NCBI RefSeq assembly: GCF_028548395.1
Contig: NZ_JAQQLA010000004.1
Location: forward strand, 62,001 to 126,000
Length of the DNA stretch: 64,000 nucleotides
Direction: 5' to 3'
Source: Vogesella indigofera
Lineage (GTDB): Bacteria; Pseudomonadota; Gammaproteobacteria; Burkholderiales; Chromobacteriaceae
Shown here: positions 1-9,898 of the stretch, one piece after another
How the letters are laid out: every line of letters begins with the position of its first letter
Numbering within the stretch: the first letter of the stretch is position 1
Translations under genes and position numbers: made by a program
Notes under the pieces: model-generated
What the model was told of the DNA's origin: nothing
The model's input: only the letters and a program-made list of their open reading frames with translations
Databases searched by the model: none

Positions 1-12
1 AGGAGAATCATC

Positions 13-204
13 ATGCGGTTGGAACAAATGAAACGCATCGCGGACATGATCGGCCTGAAGAAAAAGTCCCGTGAAGCAGTCTGCCTGATGGAGATCGACG
101 GCATGACCGGTTATGCCGCCTCGCGCCAACTCGATATCAGTCTCTCTACCGTTTCACGCGCGCATGCGCGCTTTCGCAGTGCAATGAAGCAGCTATCCAG
201 CTAA
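13..204 (+). CDS. Small helix-turn-helix protein, 63 aa
   Basis: A short basic protein. Its C-terminal half (about residues 34-58, GYAASRQLDISLSTVSRAHA) reads as a helix-turn-helix of the TrfB/KorA or sigma-region-4 kind, so DNA binding is likely. AGGAGA lies seven bases before the ATG, which supports the start. It has no partner gene in the window; infA follows after a terminator and its own promoter. The target is unknown and no specific family is recognised. Confidence 0.6.
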   Translation: MRLEQMKRIADMIGLKKKSREAVCLMEIDGMTGYAASRQLDISLSTVSRAHARFRSAMKQLSS

Positions 205-220
205 AGCCAGTCCGTCAAAA

Positions 221-256
221 GCGGCCGGATGCCAGTGCGGCATCCGCCTGCTTTTT
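221..256 (+). terminator. Intrinsic terminator of the HTH gene
   Basis: GGATGCC and GGCATCC form a stem over the loop AGTGC, followed by CGCCTGCTTTTT. It lies 17 bases after the stop of the HTH gene and before the infA promoter. Confidence 0.6.
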
Positions 257-307
257 AGCTGACCTGCGATCGCTGACTGGGGCTTGTCGTCCTGTGGCAC
301 GAAAAAA

Positions 308-336
308 CTGACAAATCATGGATTTAGCGGTATAGT
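308..336 (+). promoter_or_regulatory. Sigma-70 promoter of infA
   Basis: CTGACA and TATAGT are separated by exactly 17 bp, a near-consensus -35/-10 pair. Transcription would begin near 343, leaving a leader of about 180 nt before infA. Confidence 0.65.
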
Positions 337-446
337 ACTGTCTGTTTCCGTCTTGCTGGCACAGTTTTCGTACTGCTGCCGTCTGTTTTTGCCTGCCCTG
401 CCCTACCTCGCAGGCGACACTCCCCAACACGGTTTCACATTTCTTT

Positions 447-494
447 CCCGTTCATGCCGCTTATGAACGGGCCTTGGTGCATGGTCTGATGACC
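447..494 (+). promoter_or_regulatory. Structured leader of infA
   Basis: Two hairpins are visible in the infA leader. CCCGTTCAT/ATGAACGGG is a perfect 9-bp stem with a 7-nt loop (447-471). GGTC/GACC closes over TGAT (483-494). They end about 30 nt before the infA start, close enough to affect ribosome access. A regulatory role is inference. Confidence 0.45.
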
Positions 495-525
495 GGGCAC
501 GGAACCAGCTACCCGAAAGAATACA

Positions 526-783
526 ATGTCTAAAGAAGATATGATCGAACTGCAAGGTGTCGTTACCGAAATGCTGCCTGAATCGCGCTTTCGTGTACTG
601 CTGGATAACGGCGTGGAAATCCTCGCCTACGGCTCCGGCAAAATGCGCATGCACCGCATCCGCGTGCTGATGGGTGACCGCGTCACCGTAGAAATGTCAC
701 CGTATGATTTGAGCAAGGGACGGATCAACTTCCGCCACCCGACAGCGCGTCCGGAAGGTGCTCCGCAGCACTACCGCCGCTGA
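526..783 (+). CDS. infA: Translation initiation factor IF-1
   Basis: A single OB-fold protein that binds the ribosomal A site and helps IF-2 and IF-3 during initiation. The opening [13 protein letters not shown] and the stretches [22 protein letters not shown] and [10 protein letters not shown] are diagnostic. At 85 aa it is longer than the usual 72 because of a C-terminal tail ([15 protein letters not shown]). Longer infA paralogues occur in betaproteobacteria, and this copy lies outside a ribosomal-protein operon, so a second infA copy may exist elsewhere. It has its own promoter and leader upstream. Confidence 0.95.
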   Translation: MSKEDMIELQGVVTEMLPESRFRVLLDNGVEILAYGSGKMRMHRIRVLMGDRVTVEMSPYDLSKGRINFRHPTARPEGAPQHYRR

Positions 784-808
784 TATTGAGAATTGAACAA
801 GGAATTTA

Positions 809-991
809 ATGAAAATCCAGGAATTGCAACCAGGTGATCGCATCACCGAACAACGTCTTGACCACACTGTTGCCTACGAAGTCATTGCCATCCGCCAGGT
901 TGGCCGCCGCTTCATGGTGACTTTCAACTCGGCACTGGGATTGTCCAGTGCACACTATCAGGGCGATGCCTACATCGCCGCGGCCCGCTAA
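809..991 (+). CDS. Unknown protein, 60 aa
   Basis: A short ORF starting 25 bp after infA behind AAGGAATTTA, probably cotranscribed with it. The sequence (MKIQELQPGDRI, then VAYEVIAIRQVGRRFMVTF) looks like a small beta-rich fold of the kind that follows 'PGDRI'-type openings. There is no signal peptide, membrane segment or metal motif. The family is not recognised, and no function is proposed. Confidence 0.55.
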   Translation: MKIQELQPGDRITEQRLDHTVAYEVIAIRQVGRRFMVTFNSALGLSSAHYQGDAYIAAAR

Positions 992-1051
992 GCGCGCCGA
1001 CTGCCACACGCTGCCAGCGCAGCGCCTACTACCGGATGGCACCCCAATAAA

Positions 1052-1081
1052 AAACCGCCCTGCCACTGGGCAGGACGGTTT
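1052..1081 (-). terminator. Intrinsic terminator of htpG
   Basis: AAACCGcCCTGCC pairs with GGCAGGaCGGTTT over a four-base loop. The A-run on the left of the plus strand gives the U-tract for minus-strand transcripts arriving from htpG. It could act weakly in both directions. Confidence 0.65.
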
Positions 1082-1097
1082 GTAACGGGCAAGCCAC

Positions 1098-1117
1098 TGC
1101 GGCCAACGTTGGCCGCA
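1098..1117. repeat. 20-bp palindromic copy of the dispersed repeat
   Basis: TGCGGCCAACGTTGGCCGCA is a perfect palindrome. It lies 10 bp beyond the htpG stop codon and before its terminator. Confidence 0.85.
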
Positions 1118-1127
1118 ATGTTCCGGA

Positions 1128-3032
1128 TCAGACAGACAACTCCAGCATCAGCTTGTTGATCCGCTTCACGAAGGTGGCCGGGTCTTCCAGTTTGCCGCCT
1201 TCCGCCAGCAATGCCTGATCGTACAGCACGTGCGCCAGGTCTTCGCGGCGGCTGTCGTCACTTTCCGCAGCCAGACGCTTGACCAGCACGTGCTCCGGAT
1301 TGATCTCCAGTGTCGGCTTGCTGCCTTCCGGCACCGGCTGGCCGGCAGCCTTCAGCATGCGCTCCAGATGCGCGCTCATCTCGTGCTCGCCCACCACCAG
1401 GCAGGCCGGGCTGTCGGTCAGCCGCGCGGTGGCACGCACGTCCTTCACGCGCTCGCCCAGCGCCTTCTGCACCAGTTCCACCACCGGCTTGGCGGCTTCT
1501 TCCACCTGCTTCTGCGCTTCCTTGTCGGCGTCGTCTTCCAGCGCCCCCAGATCCAGCGCGCCCTTGGCGACAGATTGCAGCTGCTTGCCGTCGAACTCGG
1601 TCAGCGAGCCGGTCACCCACTCGTCGACGCGGTCGGTCAGCAGCAGCACTTCCACGCCCTTCTTCTTGAACACTTCCAGATGCGGACTGTTGCGCGCCGC
1701 GGACAGGCTGTCGGCGGTGATGAAGTAGATCTTGTCCTGGCCTTCCTTCATGCGGGAGGCGTAGTCGGCCAGCGACACGTCTGGCACATCGCCTTCGCTG
1801 GCGGTGGACACGAAGCGCAGCAGCTTGGCGATGCGCTCCTTGTTGCCGAAGTCTTCGCCGACGCCTTCTTTCAGCACCTGACCGAATTCCTGCCAAAACG
1901 CGGCGTACTTGTCCTTGTCGTTGGCGGCGAGGTCATCCAGCAGGCCCAGCACCTTCTTCACGCAGCCAGCGCGGATGGCGTCGATGTCTTTCGACTCCTG
2001 CAGGATCTCGCGCGACACGTTCAGCGGCAGGTCGTTACTGTCGATCACGCCGCGCACGAAGCGCAGGTACTGCGGCATCAGCTTGTTGCTGTCTTCCATG
2101 ATGAACACGCGGCGCACGTACAGCTTCACGCCCTGCTTGCGGTCGCGGTCCCACATGTCGAACGGGGCGCGCGACGGGATGTACAGCAGCTCGGTGTACT
2201 CCTGGCGGCCTTCGACGCGGGCATGGCTCCACGCCAGCGGCGCGGTGAAGTCGTGCGCCACGTGCTTGTAGAACTCCTGGTACTGCTCGTCGCTGATGTC
2301 GTTCTTGCTGCGCGTCCACAGCGCGGAGGCTTCGTTGACCACTTCGAAATCGTCGCTGACGATCACTTCGCCGTTCTCGCCGTAGCTGTTGCCCTTCTTC
2401 ATCTCGATCGGGATCGAGATATGGTCGGAATAGGTGCGCACGATGCGCTTCAGCGACCAGTCGTTGAGGAAGTCGTCGTTGCCATCCTTCAGGTGCAGTA
2501 CGATCTCGGTGCCGCGGCCAACCTTGTCCACTGGCTCCAGGGTGAAGTCGCCCTCGCCGGCCGACTCCCAGCGCACACCTTCGCTGGCGGCGGCGCCGGC
2601 GCGGCGGGTGGTCAACGTCACCTTGTCGGCGACGATGAAGGCGGAGTAGAAGCCGACACCGAACTGTCCGATCAGGTTAGCGTCCTTCTTGGCGTCACCG
2701 GACAGCTGCTCGAAGAAGGCCTTGGTGCCGGACTTGGCGATGGTACCGATGTTGGCGATCACCTCGTCGCGGCTCATGCCGATGCCGTTGTCGGCGATGG
2801 TGATGGTCTTGGCATCCTGGTCGATGCTGATGCGGATTTTCAGCTCGGGATCATTCTCGAACAGGGCGGCATTGTTCAGCCCTTCGAAACGCAGCTTGTC
2901 GGCCGCATCGCTGGCGTTGGACACCAGCTCACGCAGGAAGATTTCCTTGTTGGAGTACAAGGAATGGATCATCAGTTTCAGCAGCTGTTTGACTTCGGTC
3001 TGAAAACCCAGGGTTTCTTTCTGTGCGCTCAT
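1128..3032 (-). CDS. htpG: Molecular chaperone HtpG (Hsp90)
   Basis: The bacterial Hsp90, an ATP-dependent cytosolic chaperone acting as a dimer. The start is set at [14 protein letters not shown], giving 634 aa, the family's normal size; the frame stays open upstream, but that part has no Hsp90 similarity. The N-terminal GHKL ATPase shows [21 protein letters not shown] (the catalytic Glu and ATP-binding Asn), [13 protein letters not shown] and [11 protein letters not shown]. The middle domain carries [13 protein letters not shown] and the [16 protein letters not shown] signature. The gene stands alone, with a repeat and a terminator after it. Confidence 0.97.
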   Translation of the reverse strand: MSAQKETLGFQTEVKQLLKLMIHSLYSNKEIFLRELVSNASDAADKLRFEGLNNAALFENDPELKIRISIDQDAKTITIADNGIGMSRDEVIANIGTIAKSGTKAFFEQLSGDAKKDANLIGQFGVGFYSAFIVADKVTLTTRRAGAAASEGVRWESAGEGDFTLEPVDKVGRGTEIVLHLKDGNDDFLNDWSLKRIVRTYSDHISIPIEMKKGNSYGENGEVIVSDDFEVVNEASALWTRSKNDISDEQYQEFYKHVAHDFTAPLAWSHARVEGRQEYTELLYIPSRAPFDMWDRDRKQGVKLYVRRVFIMEDSNKLMPQYLRFVRGVIDSNDLPLNVSREILQESKDIDAIRAGCVKKVLGLLDDLAANDKDKYAAFWQEFGQVLKEGVGEDFGNKERIAKLLRFVSTASEGDVPDVSLADYASRMKEGQDKIYFITADSLSAARNSPHLEVFKKKGVEVLLLTDRVDEWVTGSLTEFDGKQLQSVAKGALDLGALEDDADKEAQKQVEEAAKPVVELVQKALGERVKDVRATARLTDSPACLVVGEHEMSAHLERMLKAAGQPVPEGSKPTLEINPEHVLVKRLAAESDDSRREDLAHVLYDQALLAEGGKLEDPATFVKRINKLMLELSV

Positions 3033-3128
3033 GGCTATGTCTGAATGAAGAGTTGATAACAGAGGACAAGATGGCGGCAGGCGCAGATTCTTCAAGAGCC
3101 GGCCGGTGCGACCGGCCGCAGCCATGAA

Positions 3129-3158
3129 AAAACCCGGCACCTGTCGGTGGCCGGGTTT
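3129..3158 (-). terminator. Intrinsic terminator of ispH
   Basis: AAACCCGGC and GCCGGGTTT form the stem. Six A residues on the left of the plus strand form the U-tract for minus-strand transcription from ispH, whose stop lies 21 bp away. Confidence 0.7.
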
Positions 3159-3178
3159 CGGGTTGGCGGACGCCTGCG

Positions 3179-4129
3179 TCAGGCGCCGGCGCCGTCCTTT
3201 TTCTCGCGCAGGCCGGGCGGCAGCGCGAACACGATGCTTTCCTCCACCCCGTTCAGCTCGCTGACGCTGGTGGCGCCGAACAGGCGGATCTGCTCGATCA
3301 CCGCCTGCACCAATACCTCCGGTGCGCTGGCACCGGCGGTGACACCGACACGCTGCTTGCCGTCGAACCACGCCTGCTGCAGCAGGGTGGCGTTGTCGAC
3401 CATGTAGGCGGTCACGCCGCGCAAGCCCGCCACTTCACGCAGGCGGTTGGAGTTGGAGCTGTTCGGCGAGCCGACCACGATCACGATGTCGCACTCGTCG
3501 GACAGCACCTTCACCGCATCCTGGCGATTCTGCGTGGCGTAGCAGATGTCGTCCTTCTTCGGGCTGGTAATCTGCGGGAAGCGAGCCTTCAGCGCGTTGA
3601 TGATGTCGCGGGTCTCGTCCACCGACAGCGTGGTCTGGCTGACGTAAGACAGCCGCGACTCGTCCGGCAGCTGCAGCGTGGCGACATCGTCGACCGTCTC
3701 CACCAGGTACATGCCGTGCTCGACCTGGCCCATGGTGCCCTCCACCTCGGGGTGGCCCTTGTGGCCGATCATGATGATGCTCATGCCGGCTTGGTGCATG
3801 CGCTTGACCTCGACGTGCACCTTGGTCACCAGCGGACAGGTGGCGTCGTACACCGTCAGGCCGCGGGCTTCCGCCTCCTGGCGCACCGATTGCGGCACTC
3901 CGTGCGCCGAGTAGATCAGGGTGGCGCCGGGCGGCACGTCCTGCAGCTCCTCGATGAAGATGGCGCCCTTGTCGCGCAGGTTGTCGACCACGAAGCGGTT
4001 GTGCACCACCTCGTGGCGGACATAGATCGGGGCGCCGTAGATTTCCAGCGCACGCTCGACGATGGCGATGGCACGGTCGACGCCGGCGCAGAAACCGCGC
4101 GGGTTGGCCAGCATGATGGTCTTCGTCAT
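3179..4129 (-). CDS. ispH: 4-hydroxy-3-methylbut-2-enyl diphosphate reductase
   Basis: The last enzyme of the MEP isoprenoid pathway. It reduces HMBPP to IPP and DMAPP with a [4Fe-4S] cluster. The three cluster cysteines are visible in [12 protein letters not shown] (about C14), [11 protein letters not shown] (about C98) and [10 protein letters not shown] (about C197). The HEVVHN and SAHGVP motifs and the late NSSNSNRL substrate motif are also present. At 316 aa it is full length. It is the last gene of a minus-strand run ribF-ileS-lspA-ispH; fkpB, found between lspA and ispH in E. coli, is absent. A repeat pair separates it from lspA. Confidence 0.97.
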   Translation of the reverse strand: MTKTIMLANPRGFCAGVDRAIAIVERALEIYGAPIYVRHEVVHNRFVVDNLRDKGAIFIEELQDVPPGATLIYSAHGVPQSVRQEAEARGLTVYDATCPLVTKVHVEVKRMHQAGMSIIMIGHKGHPEVEGTMGQVEHGMYLVETVDDVATLQLPDESRLSYVSQTTLSVDETRDIINALKARFPQITSPKKDDICYATQNRQDAVKVLSDECDIVIVVGSPNSSNSNRLREVAGLRGVTAYMVDNATLLQQAWFDGKQRVGVTAGASAPEVLVQAVIEQIRLFGATSVSELNGVEESIVFALPPGLREKKDGAGA

Positions 4130-4148
4130 CGGGTATCCTTCAGTAGCT

Positions 4149-4182
4149 AAAAGGTTGGCCGCAAGGCTGCGGCCAACGTTGT
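4149..4182. repeat. Inverted pair of the dispersed repeat
   Basis: AAGGTTGGCCGCA and TGCGGCCAACGTTG face each other across four bases, immediately after the lspA stop. As RNA it would fold into a strong hairpin. Confidence 0.85.
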
Positions 4183-4184
4183 CG

Positions 4185-4706
4185 TCATGGTTGCGGGTGG
4201 CGGAAGCTGTCGATCACCATCAGCACGGCACCGACACAGATGAAACTGTCGGCGAGGTTGAACGCCGGGTAGTACCAGCTGTTGTAGTAGTGCACCTGGA
4301 TGAAATCGATGACGTGGCCGTGCAGCAGGCGGTCGATCACATTGCCCAGCGCGCCGCCGATGATGAACGACGCCGCCAGGCTCATCACCGTGCTGAAGCG
4401 CCCTTTCACCATCTGCCAGCCCAGCCAGCCGGAGACGGCGAAGGCCAGCGCGGTGAAGAAGAACTTCTGCCAGCCCCCGGCATCGGCGAGGAAGCTGAAC
4501 GCCGCTCCCGGGTTATACAGCAGGGTGAAGCCGAAATAACCCGGGATCACCGCACGGTACTCGCCGAACTGGTAAGTGGAATTGAAATGGATCTTGCTGA
4601 GCTGGTCGATCACGATGATCAGCAGCGCCAGCGCGAACCACTTCAGGCTGTCACGCAGGGCCGTGGCCGGCCCTGCCGTTTGCAGTTCAACGTCAGGCGT
4701 GGACAC
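4185..4706 (-). CDS. lspA: Lipoprotein signal peptidase (signal peptidase II)
   Basis: An inner-membrane aspartyl protease that removes signal peptides from diacylglyceryl-prolipoproteins. Four hydrophobic segments are visible. The catalytic aspartates lie in [14 protein letters not shown] and [14 protein letters not shown], and [10 protein letters not shown] is the N-terminal signature. I chose the GTG at 4706 (173 aa) because GGTGAGG lies four bases before it; a longer frame is open but would lie inside ileS. With this start the gene overlaps the ileS end by 14 bp, implying translational coupling. Confidence 0.93.
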   Translation of the reverse strand: MSTPDVELQTAGPATALRDSLKWFALALLIIVIDQLSKIHFNSTYQFGEYRAVIPGYFGFTLLYNPGAAFSFLADAGGWQKFFFTALAFAVSGWLGWQMVKGRFSTVMSLAASFIIGGALGNVIDRLLHGHVIDFIQVHYYNSWYYPAFNLADSFICVGAVLMVIDSFRHPQP

Positions 4707-7473
4707 GGGCCTCACCTTTACCATCGATGTTGTCGACGCAACGGCCGCAGACATTGCCGTGACCGGCATGGCTGCCGACGTCGCTGCGGTAGTGCCAGCA
4801 ACGGTCGCACTTGGCATGCGCCGACGGCGTGACGGTGATGCTCAGCGCGGTACCTTCGCTGACGCTGACGCGCGACACCATCAGTACGAACTTGAGATCG
4901 TCGCCGAGGCTGGCCAGCAGCGGGAACAGCACTTCGTCGGCCACGACATCGACCTCGGCCTGCAGCGCGGAGCCGAGCTGCTCGGCACTGCGCAGCGCCT
5001 CGATATCCTTGTTCAGCTGCGCGCGGAAGGCGCGGATGGCCTGCCACTTGCCGACCAGGTCCGCTTCCTGCTGTTCGCCGGTGAGCGGGAACTCGTGCCA
5101 CACGTGGAACAGCGGTGACTCCTCGTCGCTGCCGACCAGCACTTCCCACGCCTCGTCGGAGGTGAAGCACAGGATAGGCGACACCAGCAGCAGCAGGCTG
5201 CGGGTGATGTGGTACAGCGCGGTCTGTGCACTGCGGCGCGCGTGGCTGTTGCCCTTGGTGGTGTACAGGCGGTCCTTGAGGATGTCGAGGTAGAAGGCGC
5301 CCAGGTCCTCGGAGCAGTAGTTGACGATTTCCTGCACCGCGTGGTGGAAGGCGTAACGCGGATACAGCTCGCCGGTCACCTTCTCCTGCATTTCCTTGGC
5401 CATCAGCAGCGCGTAGCGGTCGATCTCCAGCAGGTTGCCGAACGGCACCGCGTGCTCCATCGGATCGAAGTCCGACAGGTTGGCCAGCAGGAAGCGGAAG
5501 GTATTGCGCAGGCGGCGGTAGCTCTCGGTGACGCGCTTGAGGATCTCGTCGGAGATCGCCAGCTCGCCGGAGTAGTCGGTGGACGCCACCCACAGGCGCA
5601 GGATGTCGGCGCCCAGGCTGTCGTTGACCTTCTGTGGCGCAACCACGTTGCCCTTGGACTTGGACATCTTCAGGCCCTTGCCGTCGACCACGAAGCCGTG
5701 GGTCAGCAATTGCTGGTACGGCGCACGGCCGATGGTGGCGCAGCCGGTAAGCAGCGACGACTGGAACCAGCCGCGGTGCTGGTCGGAGCCTTCCAGGTAC
5801 AGGTCGGCCGGCCACGCCAGTTCCGGACGCTGTTTCAGCACCGCGAAGTGGGTGGAGCCGGAGTCGAACCATACGTCGAGCGTGTCGCTGAGCTTGCGGT
5901 AGTTGGCCGCATCGTCGCCCAGCAGTTCGGCGGCATCTAGGCTGAACCAGGCTTCGATACCCTGCTGCTCGATACGCAGCGCCACCTGTTCCAGCAGCGA
6001 GGCGGAGTCCGGATGCAGCTCGCCGCTTTCCTTGTGCACGAAGAAGGTCATCGGCACGCCCCAGTTACGCTGGCGCGACACGCACCAGTCCGGGCGGTTG
6101 CTGATCATCGCTTCCAGACGGGCACGGCCCCAGGCCGGGAAGAATTCGGTGCTGTCCACCGCGTGCTTGGCACGCTCGCGCAGCACCTCGCTGTCCTTGC
6201 CGGACTTGTCCATGCCGATGAACCACTGCGCGGTGGCGCGGAAGATGATCGGGGTCTTGTGACGCCAGCAGTGCGGGTAGCTGTGCAGCAGCTTTTCCTG
6301 ATGGATCAGCCCGCCCTGCTCGACCAGTGTCTCAATCACTTTCGGATTGGCTTCCCACACCGACAGGCCGGCGTACAGCTCGGTGGTGGACTTGTAGCGG
6401 CCATTGTCAGCCACCGGATTGTCCACCGGGATGCCGTACTGCTGGCCGACCTGGAAGTCTTCCAGACCGTGCGCCGGCGCGGTGTGCACCAGACCGGTAC
6501 CGGCGTCGGTGGTGACGTGCTCGCCGCAGATGATCGGCACCTGACGGTCGTAGAACGGATGCTGCAGACGGATCAGTTCCAGCTTGTCGCCGCTGGTTTC
6601 CGCCAGCAGCGTGCCGTCCACGCCGTAGCGTTTGAGGGTCACTTCGGCCAGATCCTTGGCCAGGATCAGCTTGCCCTTGGCGGTGTCCAGCAGCTGGTAC
6701 ACCAGCTTGGCATTGACCGACACCGCCTGGTTGGCCGGCAGCGTCCACGGCGTGGTGGTCCAGATCACCGCGCAGGCATCATCCACACTGCCGGTCAGAC
6801 CGAAGGCTGCGGCCAACTTGTCGCCTTCCAGCACCTTGAAGCCGACGTCGATCGCCGGCGAGGTCTTGTCTTCGTATTCGACTTCCGCCTCGGCCAGTGC
6901 CGAACCGCACTCGATGCACCAGTGCACCGGCTTCTCGCCCTTGAACAGGTAGCCGTTCTCGTAAATCTTGCCGAGGGTGCGCACGATGTCGGCCTCGGTC
7001 TTGAAATCCATGGTCAGGTACGGGTTGTCCCAGTCACCCAGCACGCCCAGACGGATGAAGTCCTTCTTCTGGCGCGCGATCTGCTCGTGCGCGTATTCGC
7101 GGCACAGTTCGCGGAACTTGGCGGCAGGAATGTCCTTGCCGTGCAGTTTTTCCACCATCAGCTCGATCGGCAGGCCGTGGCAGTCCCAGCCCGGCACGTA
7201 GGGCGCATCGAAGCCGGACAGCGTCTTGGAGCGGACGATGATGTCCTTCAGCACCTTGTTGACGGCATGACCGATATGAATGTCGCCGTTGGCGTACGGT
7301 GGGCCGTCGTGCAGGATGAACTTGGGACGGCCGGCAGCGACTTTACGCAGTTTCTGGTAGCGCTGCTGTTCGGTCCAGCGCTTGAGCCAAGCGGGTTCAC
7401 GTTTGGCCAGATCACCCCGCATCGGGAACGGGGTATCCAGCAGGTTTACGGTCTTGCGATAGTCGATGCTCAT
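4693..7473 (-). CDS. ileS: Isoleucyl-tRNA synthetase
   Basis: A class I aminoacyl-tRNA synthetase of 926 aa that charges tRNA-Ile and edits Val-tRNA-Ile. The HIGH motif is in [16 protein letters not shown] (about residue 60) and KMSKS in [11 protein letters not shown] (about 610). The editing domain holds [13 protein letters not shown] and [12 protein letters not shown]. The C-terminal zinc ribbon is complete: CDRCWHYR with CGRCVDNI. Its start overlaps the ribF stop as ATGA, and its end overlaps lspA, so the three are probably cotranscribed. This is the common, mupirocin-sensitive type of bacterial IleRS. Confidence 0.98.
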   Translation of the reverse strand: MSIDYRKTVNLLDTPFPMRGDLAKREPAWLKRWTEQQRYQKLRKVAAGRPKFILHDGPPYANGDIHIGHAVNKVLKDIIVRSKTLSGFDAPYVPGWDCHGLPIELMVEKLHGKDIPAAKFRELCREYAHEQIARQKKDFIRLGVLGDWDNPYLTMDFKTEADIVRTLGKIYENGYLFKGEKPVHWCIECGSALAEAEVEYEDKTSPAIDVGFKVLEGDKLAAAFGLTGSVDDACAVIWTTTPWTLPANQAVSVNAKLVYQLLDTAKGKLILAKDLAEVTLKRYGVDGTLLAETSGDKLELIRLQHPFYDRQVPIICGEHVTTDAGTGLVHTAPAHGLEDFQVGQQYGIPVDNPVADNGRYKSTTELYAGLSVWEANPKVIETLVEQGGLIHQEKLLHSYPHCWRHKTPIIFRATAQWFIGMDKSGKDSEVLRERAKHAVDSTEFFPAWGRARLEAMISNRPDWCVSRQRNWGVPMTFFVHKESGELHPDSASLLEQVALRIEQQGIEAWFSLDAAELLGDDAANYRKLSDTLDVWFDSGSTHFAVLKQRPELAWPADLYLEGSDQHRGWFQSSLLTGCATIGRAPYQQLLTHGFVVDGKGLKMSKSKGNVVAPQKVNDSLGADILRLWVASTDYSGELAISDEILKRVTESYRRLRNTFRFLLANLSDFDPMEHAVPFGNLLEIDRYALLMAKEMQEKVTGELYPRYAFHHAVQEIVNYCSEDLGAFYLDILKDRLYTTKGNSHARRSAQTALYHITRSLLLLVSPILCFTSDEAWEVLVGSDEESPLFHVWHEFPLTGEQQEADLVGKWQAIRAFRAQLNKDIEALRSAEQLGSALQAEVDVVADEVLFPLLASLGDDLKFVLMVSRVSVSEGTALSITVTPSAHAKCDRCWHYRSDVGSHAGHGNVCGRCVDNIDGKGEARVHA

Positions 7474-8405
7474 GCCTGATCTCGTTGCAAACTGGTCAAA
7501 TAGGTTTTGGCGCTGGCGGCGTCGCGTTCAATCTGCGCCACCAGCTCGTTCAAATCATCATAACGCGCTTCATCGCGCAATTTTTTCAGAAAGTGCACCG
7601 AAACACGCTGGCCATACAGATCACCGTGAAAATCGAACAAATGCACTTCCAGCTTGTAGTGCTGGCTGTCGGTGACCGTCGGGTTCTTGCCGAGGCTGGC
7701 CACACCGCCGAGCCGCCCCTGCGGCGTATCGACTTCCACCACGAATACCCCCTGCAGCGCCGGGCGCAGATGCGGCAGGTGCACGTTGGCGGTCGGGAAA
7801 CCGATGGTGCGCCCCAGTTTCTGGCCGTGCATCACCTTGCCACTGATCTGGTACGGCCGTCCGAGTAATTCGGCCGCGCGTTGCAGGTCACCGGCGGCCA
7901 GGGTATCGCGCACCAGGGTACTGGAAGCGCGCTCGCCGGCCACCAGCACCGACGGCATCGCTTCGGTGACGAAATCGGGACAGGCGCTGAGCAGCTCGAA
8001 ATTGCCCTTGCGGTCGGCACCGAACTGGAAATCATCGCCGATCAGCAGGTAACGGGTCTGCAATTGCTGCAGCAACACTTCGCGCATGAACAACTCGGCC
8101 GGCATGCGCGAAAAGGCGTGGTTGAAGCGGTAGACAAACACATAGTCGACCCGTTCTTCCTCCGCCAGGAATTGCAGCTTGTCGCGCAGTACCGACAACC
8201 GTGCCGGTGGCTGGCTGCGGGCGAAGAATTCGCGCGGATGCGGCTCGAAAGTCAGCAGCGCGGTGGGTAAGCCACGGGCGGCAGCCTCGTGCCGCAAGCG
8301 GGCCAACATCTTCTGATGGCCGAGGTGGACACCGTCGAAGTTACCGATGGTCAGCGCACAGGGCAACAAGTCATGGCGACGCGGGTCGCCCAGAAACGCT
8401 CGCAT
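7470..8405 (-). CDS. ribF: Bifunctional riboflavin kinase / FAD synthetase
   Basis: Converts riboflavin to FMN and then FAD. The N-terminal FAD synthetase domain shows [15 protein letters not shown] (nucleotidyl-transferase HxGH) and [11 protein letters not shown]. The C-terminal flavokinase domain shows [15 protein letters not shown] and [13 protein letters not shown]. The start [13 protein letters not shown] gives 311 aa, the usual size; the open frame upstream runs into the terminator of the next gene and is not coding. It heads the ribF-ileS-lspA-ispH operon with an ATGA overlap to ileS. Confidence 0.96.
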   Translation of the reverse strand: MRAFLGDPRRHDLLPCALTIGNFDGVHLGHQKMLARLRHEAAARGLPTALLTFEPHPREFFARSQPPARLSVLRDKLQFLAEEERVDYVFVYRFNHAFSRMPAELFMREVLLQQLQTRYLLIGDDFQFGADRKGNFELLSACPDFVTEAMPSVLVAGERASSTLVRDTLAAGDLQRAAELLGRPYQISGKVMHGQKLGRTIGFPTANVHLPHLRPALQGVFVVEVDTPQGRLGGVASLGKNPTVTDSQHYKLEVHLFDFHGDLYGQRVSVHFLKKLRDEARYDDLNELVAQIERDAASAKTYLTSLQRDQA

Positions 8406-8484
8406 GGACAGTCGTGCTCGAAAAGAAACAAACGGTGATTTTAACCAGCCACCCTGAGCCGCGCCAGCCCAAAGCCAAAAAACA

Positions 8485-8510
8485 AAAGCCCCGGCAGGAG
8501 CCGGGGCTTT
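8485..8510 (-). terminator. Intrinsic terminator of the OmpA-family gene
   Basis: AAAGCCCCGGC and GCCGGGGCTTT pair perfectly over AGGA. The A-rich left flank supplies the U-tract for minus-strand transcripts. Confidence 0.8.
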
Positions 8511-8527
8511 CTGGCAAGAAGCGAGAC

Positions 8528-9169
8528 TTACATCTTCACTTCTTTGGCAGTTTCTACAGTCACTTCGAAGCGACGATCCGGCTCCATGCAGGCGATGCGC
8601 TGGTTGCGAGCCTTGATCTTCGAGCACTGCTCGGTCATCTTGGCTTGCGATTCGCCAGCGCCGGAAGCAGTGATCTTCTCGGCAGGGATGCCACCGGCAA
8701 CCAGGTAGTCCTTCACGGCATTGGCACGACGCTCGGACAGCTTCTGGTTGTAGGCTTCGGCGCCCATGGAGTCAGTGTGGCCAACGATGGCAACCGACTT
8801 CAGGTACTTGTCGCCCTTCAGTTCCGCAACCACGCCGTCCAGCGCCGCGTTGCCGGAAGTGATCACGGTCTTGTCGAAGGCGAACAGGCCGGCAGCCGAC
8901 AGGGAGAAGGACTTGATCTGGGAAACTACTGGCGCAGGAGCCGGAGCAACAGGTGCTACCGCAACTGGCTTAGGAGCTTCCTTGTCGCCGCACTCAACCA
9001 GACCGTTGGCTTCCTTGTTGAAGTAGCCGTCTTTCCAGCATTCGCCGTAGGCGTTGCGAGCCACGTTATCCAGCACGCCGTCAGTCGCGTAGCCGGCCTT
9101 GGCAGCGAAAGCGCCGCTGGACAGCATCATGGCAACAACCAGTGCGCTCAGTTTGATCGATTTATTCAT
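8528..9169 (-). CDS. OmpA-family outer-membrane protein
   Basis: A secreted protein of 213 aa. A signal peptide covers about residues 1-22 (MNKSIKLSALVVAMMLSSGA, cut after FA-A). A short N-terminal segment rich in Gly/Asn/Cys and a Pro/Ala/Val linker (VAVAPVAPAPAPV) follow. The OmpA C-terminal peptidoglycan-binding domain starts near residue 85: FDKTVITSGNAALDGV, then VGHTDSMGAEAYNQKLSERRANAV with the diaminopimelate-binding Asp and Arg. There is no eight-strand barrel, so it resembles neisserial RmpM/class 4 proteins. GAGGAAAT precedes the start, and a strong promoter lies upstream. Confidence 0.9.
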   Translation of the reverse strand: MNKSIKLSALVVAMMLSSGAFAAKAGYATDGVLDNVARNAYGECWKDGYFNKEANGLVECGDKEAPKPVAVAPVAPAPAPVVSQIKSFSLSAAGLFAFDKTVITSGNAALDGVVAELKGDKYLKSVAIVGHTDSMGAEAYNQKLSERRANAVKDYLVAGGIPAEKITASGAGESQAKMTEQCSKIKARNQRIACMEPDRRFEVTVETAKEVKM

Positions 9170-9285
9170 AGCATTTCCTCTTTGTTGGATAAGTCTACCA
9201 GCTTCGCAAAACTGCTCATGACAAGCACAGCACGTCAAGCTTTAAGACAAACGCGAAATTCATCCGTTGCCAGATAGTTGGAGTG

Positions 9286-9315
9286 ACTATAGGTAGTCGA
9301 TCACCACCATGTCAA
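9286..9315 (-). promoter_or_regulatory. Sigma-70 promoter of the OmpA-family gene
   Basis: Read on the minus strand, TTGACA (9315-9310) and TATAGT (9291-9286) are separated by 18 bp. A perfect -35 box and a near-perfect -10 box predict high expression, with a leader of about 110 nt. Confidence 0.7.
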
Positions 9316-9406
9316 CTTTAGCTCAATGGAATGCGACAAAAAAAGCAACACAAAAGCGGACCATTCTATCGAAACACCACACTTTCAGTTGCTAACAAGC
9401 AACAAT

Positions 9407-9898
9407 TTAGCGCTGAGTGCGTCTTTTAAACAACGGCTCCGGCTGCAGTACGGTGGCCTGGTACTGGTCGCTGAAATCGCGCAGGCCATCCAGTGCCGCC
9501 TCGGCCGGACGGTCGTCGCGGATCGCGAACACGGTGAAACCGACCCGCGCCAGGTACGCCAGCTGATCGCGCTGCACGTCGCCAATGGCGCGCAGCTCTC
9601 CCTGATAACCGTAGCGCTCACGCAGCAATCGGGCAAGGCTATAGCCACGGCCATCGGTAAAGGCGGGGAAGTCGATGGCAATCAGCGGCAGCTGCGCCAG
9701 CACCGGCCGCAGCAGGCTCAGGTCGGCATCCGGTGCCAGCCATGGCGCGGCCTGGCCGCTGCGGGCGGCCGGATCGACCGCCAGCCAAGCGGCCAGCGGC
9801 AGGATGACATCCTCCGCCGCGTCATAGCTCTCGTCCTCGCTGCGGATCAGGCGCCATGCATCTTCCGTAACCGCGTCGTTCTTAATGAGATTTTGCAT
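9407..9898 (-). CDS. DUF934 protein linked to sulfite reductase
   Basis: A 163-aa soluble protein of the DUF934 family, which is almost always encoded next to a ferredoxin-type sulfite/nitrite reductase in proteobacteria. Its biochemical role is not established. The conserved centre is IAIDFPAFTDGRGYSLARLLRERYGY, followed by LRAIGDVQRDQLAYLARVGF. The start MQNLIKNDAV lies inside the end of cysI (17-bp overlap), which indicates coupling. An accessory role in siroheme-enzyme function is inference from context. Confidence 0.85.
   Translation of the reverse strand: MQNLIKNDAVTEDAWRLIRSEDESYDAAEDVILPLAAWLAVDPAARSGQAAPWLAPDADLSLLRPVLAQLPLIAIDFPAFTDGRGYSLARLLRERYGYQGELRAIGDVQRDQLAYLARVGFTVFAIRDDRPAEAALDGLRDFSDQYQATVLQPEPLFKRRTQR

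Noticed and set aside
1230..3044. 604-residue plus-strand frame opposite htpG (and similar long frames opposite sdhA, cysI, ileS, sucA)
   Set aside because: GC-rich genes leave antisense frames open; their translations are His/Gln/Val/Ala-rich and unlike proteins, and the opposite strand holds clear genes.
3033..3371. Upstream extension of htpG
   Set aside because: It overlaps the ispH terminator and coding sequence and is Arg/Ala-rich without Hsp90 similarity.
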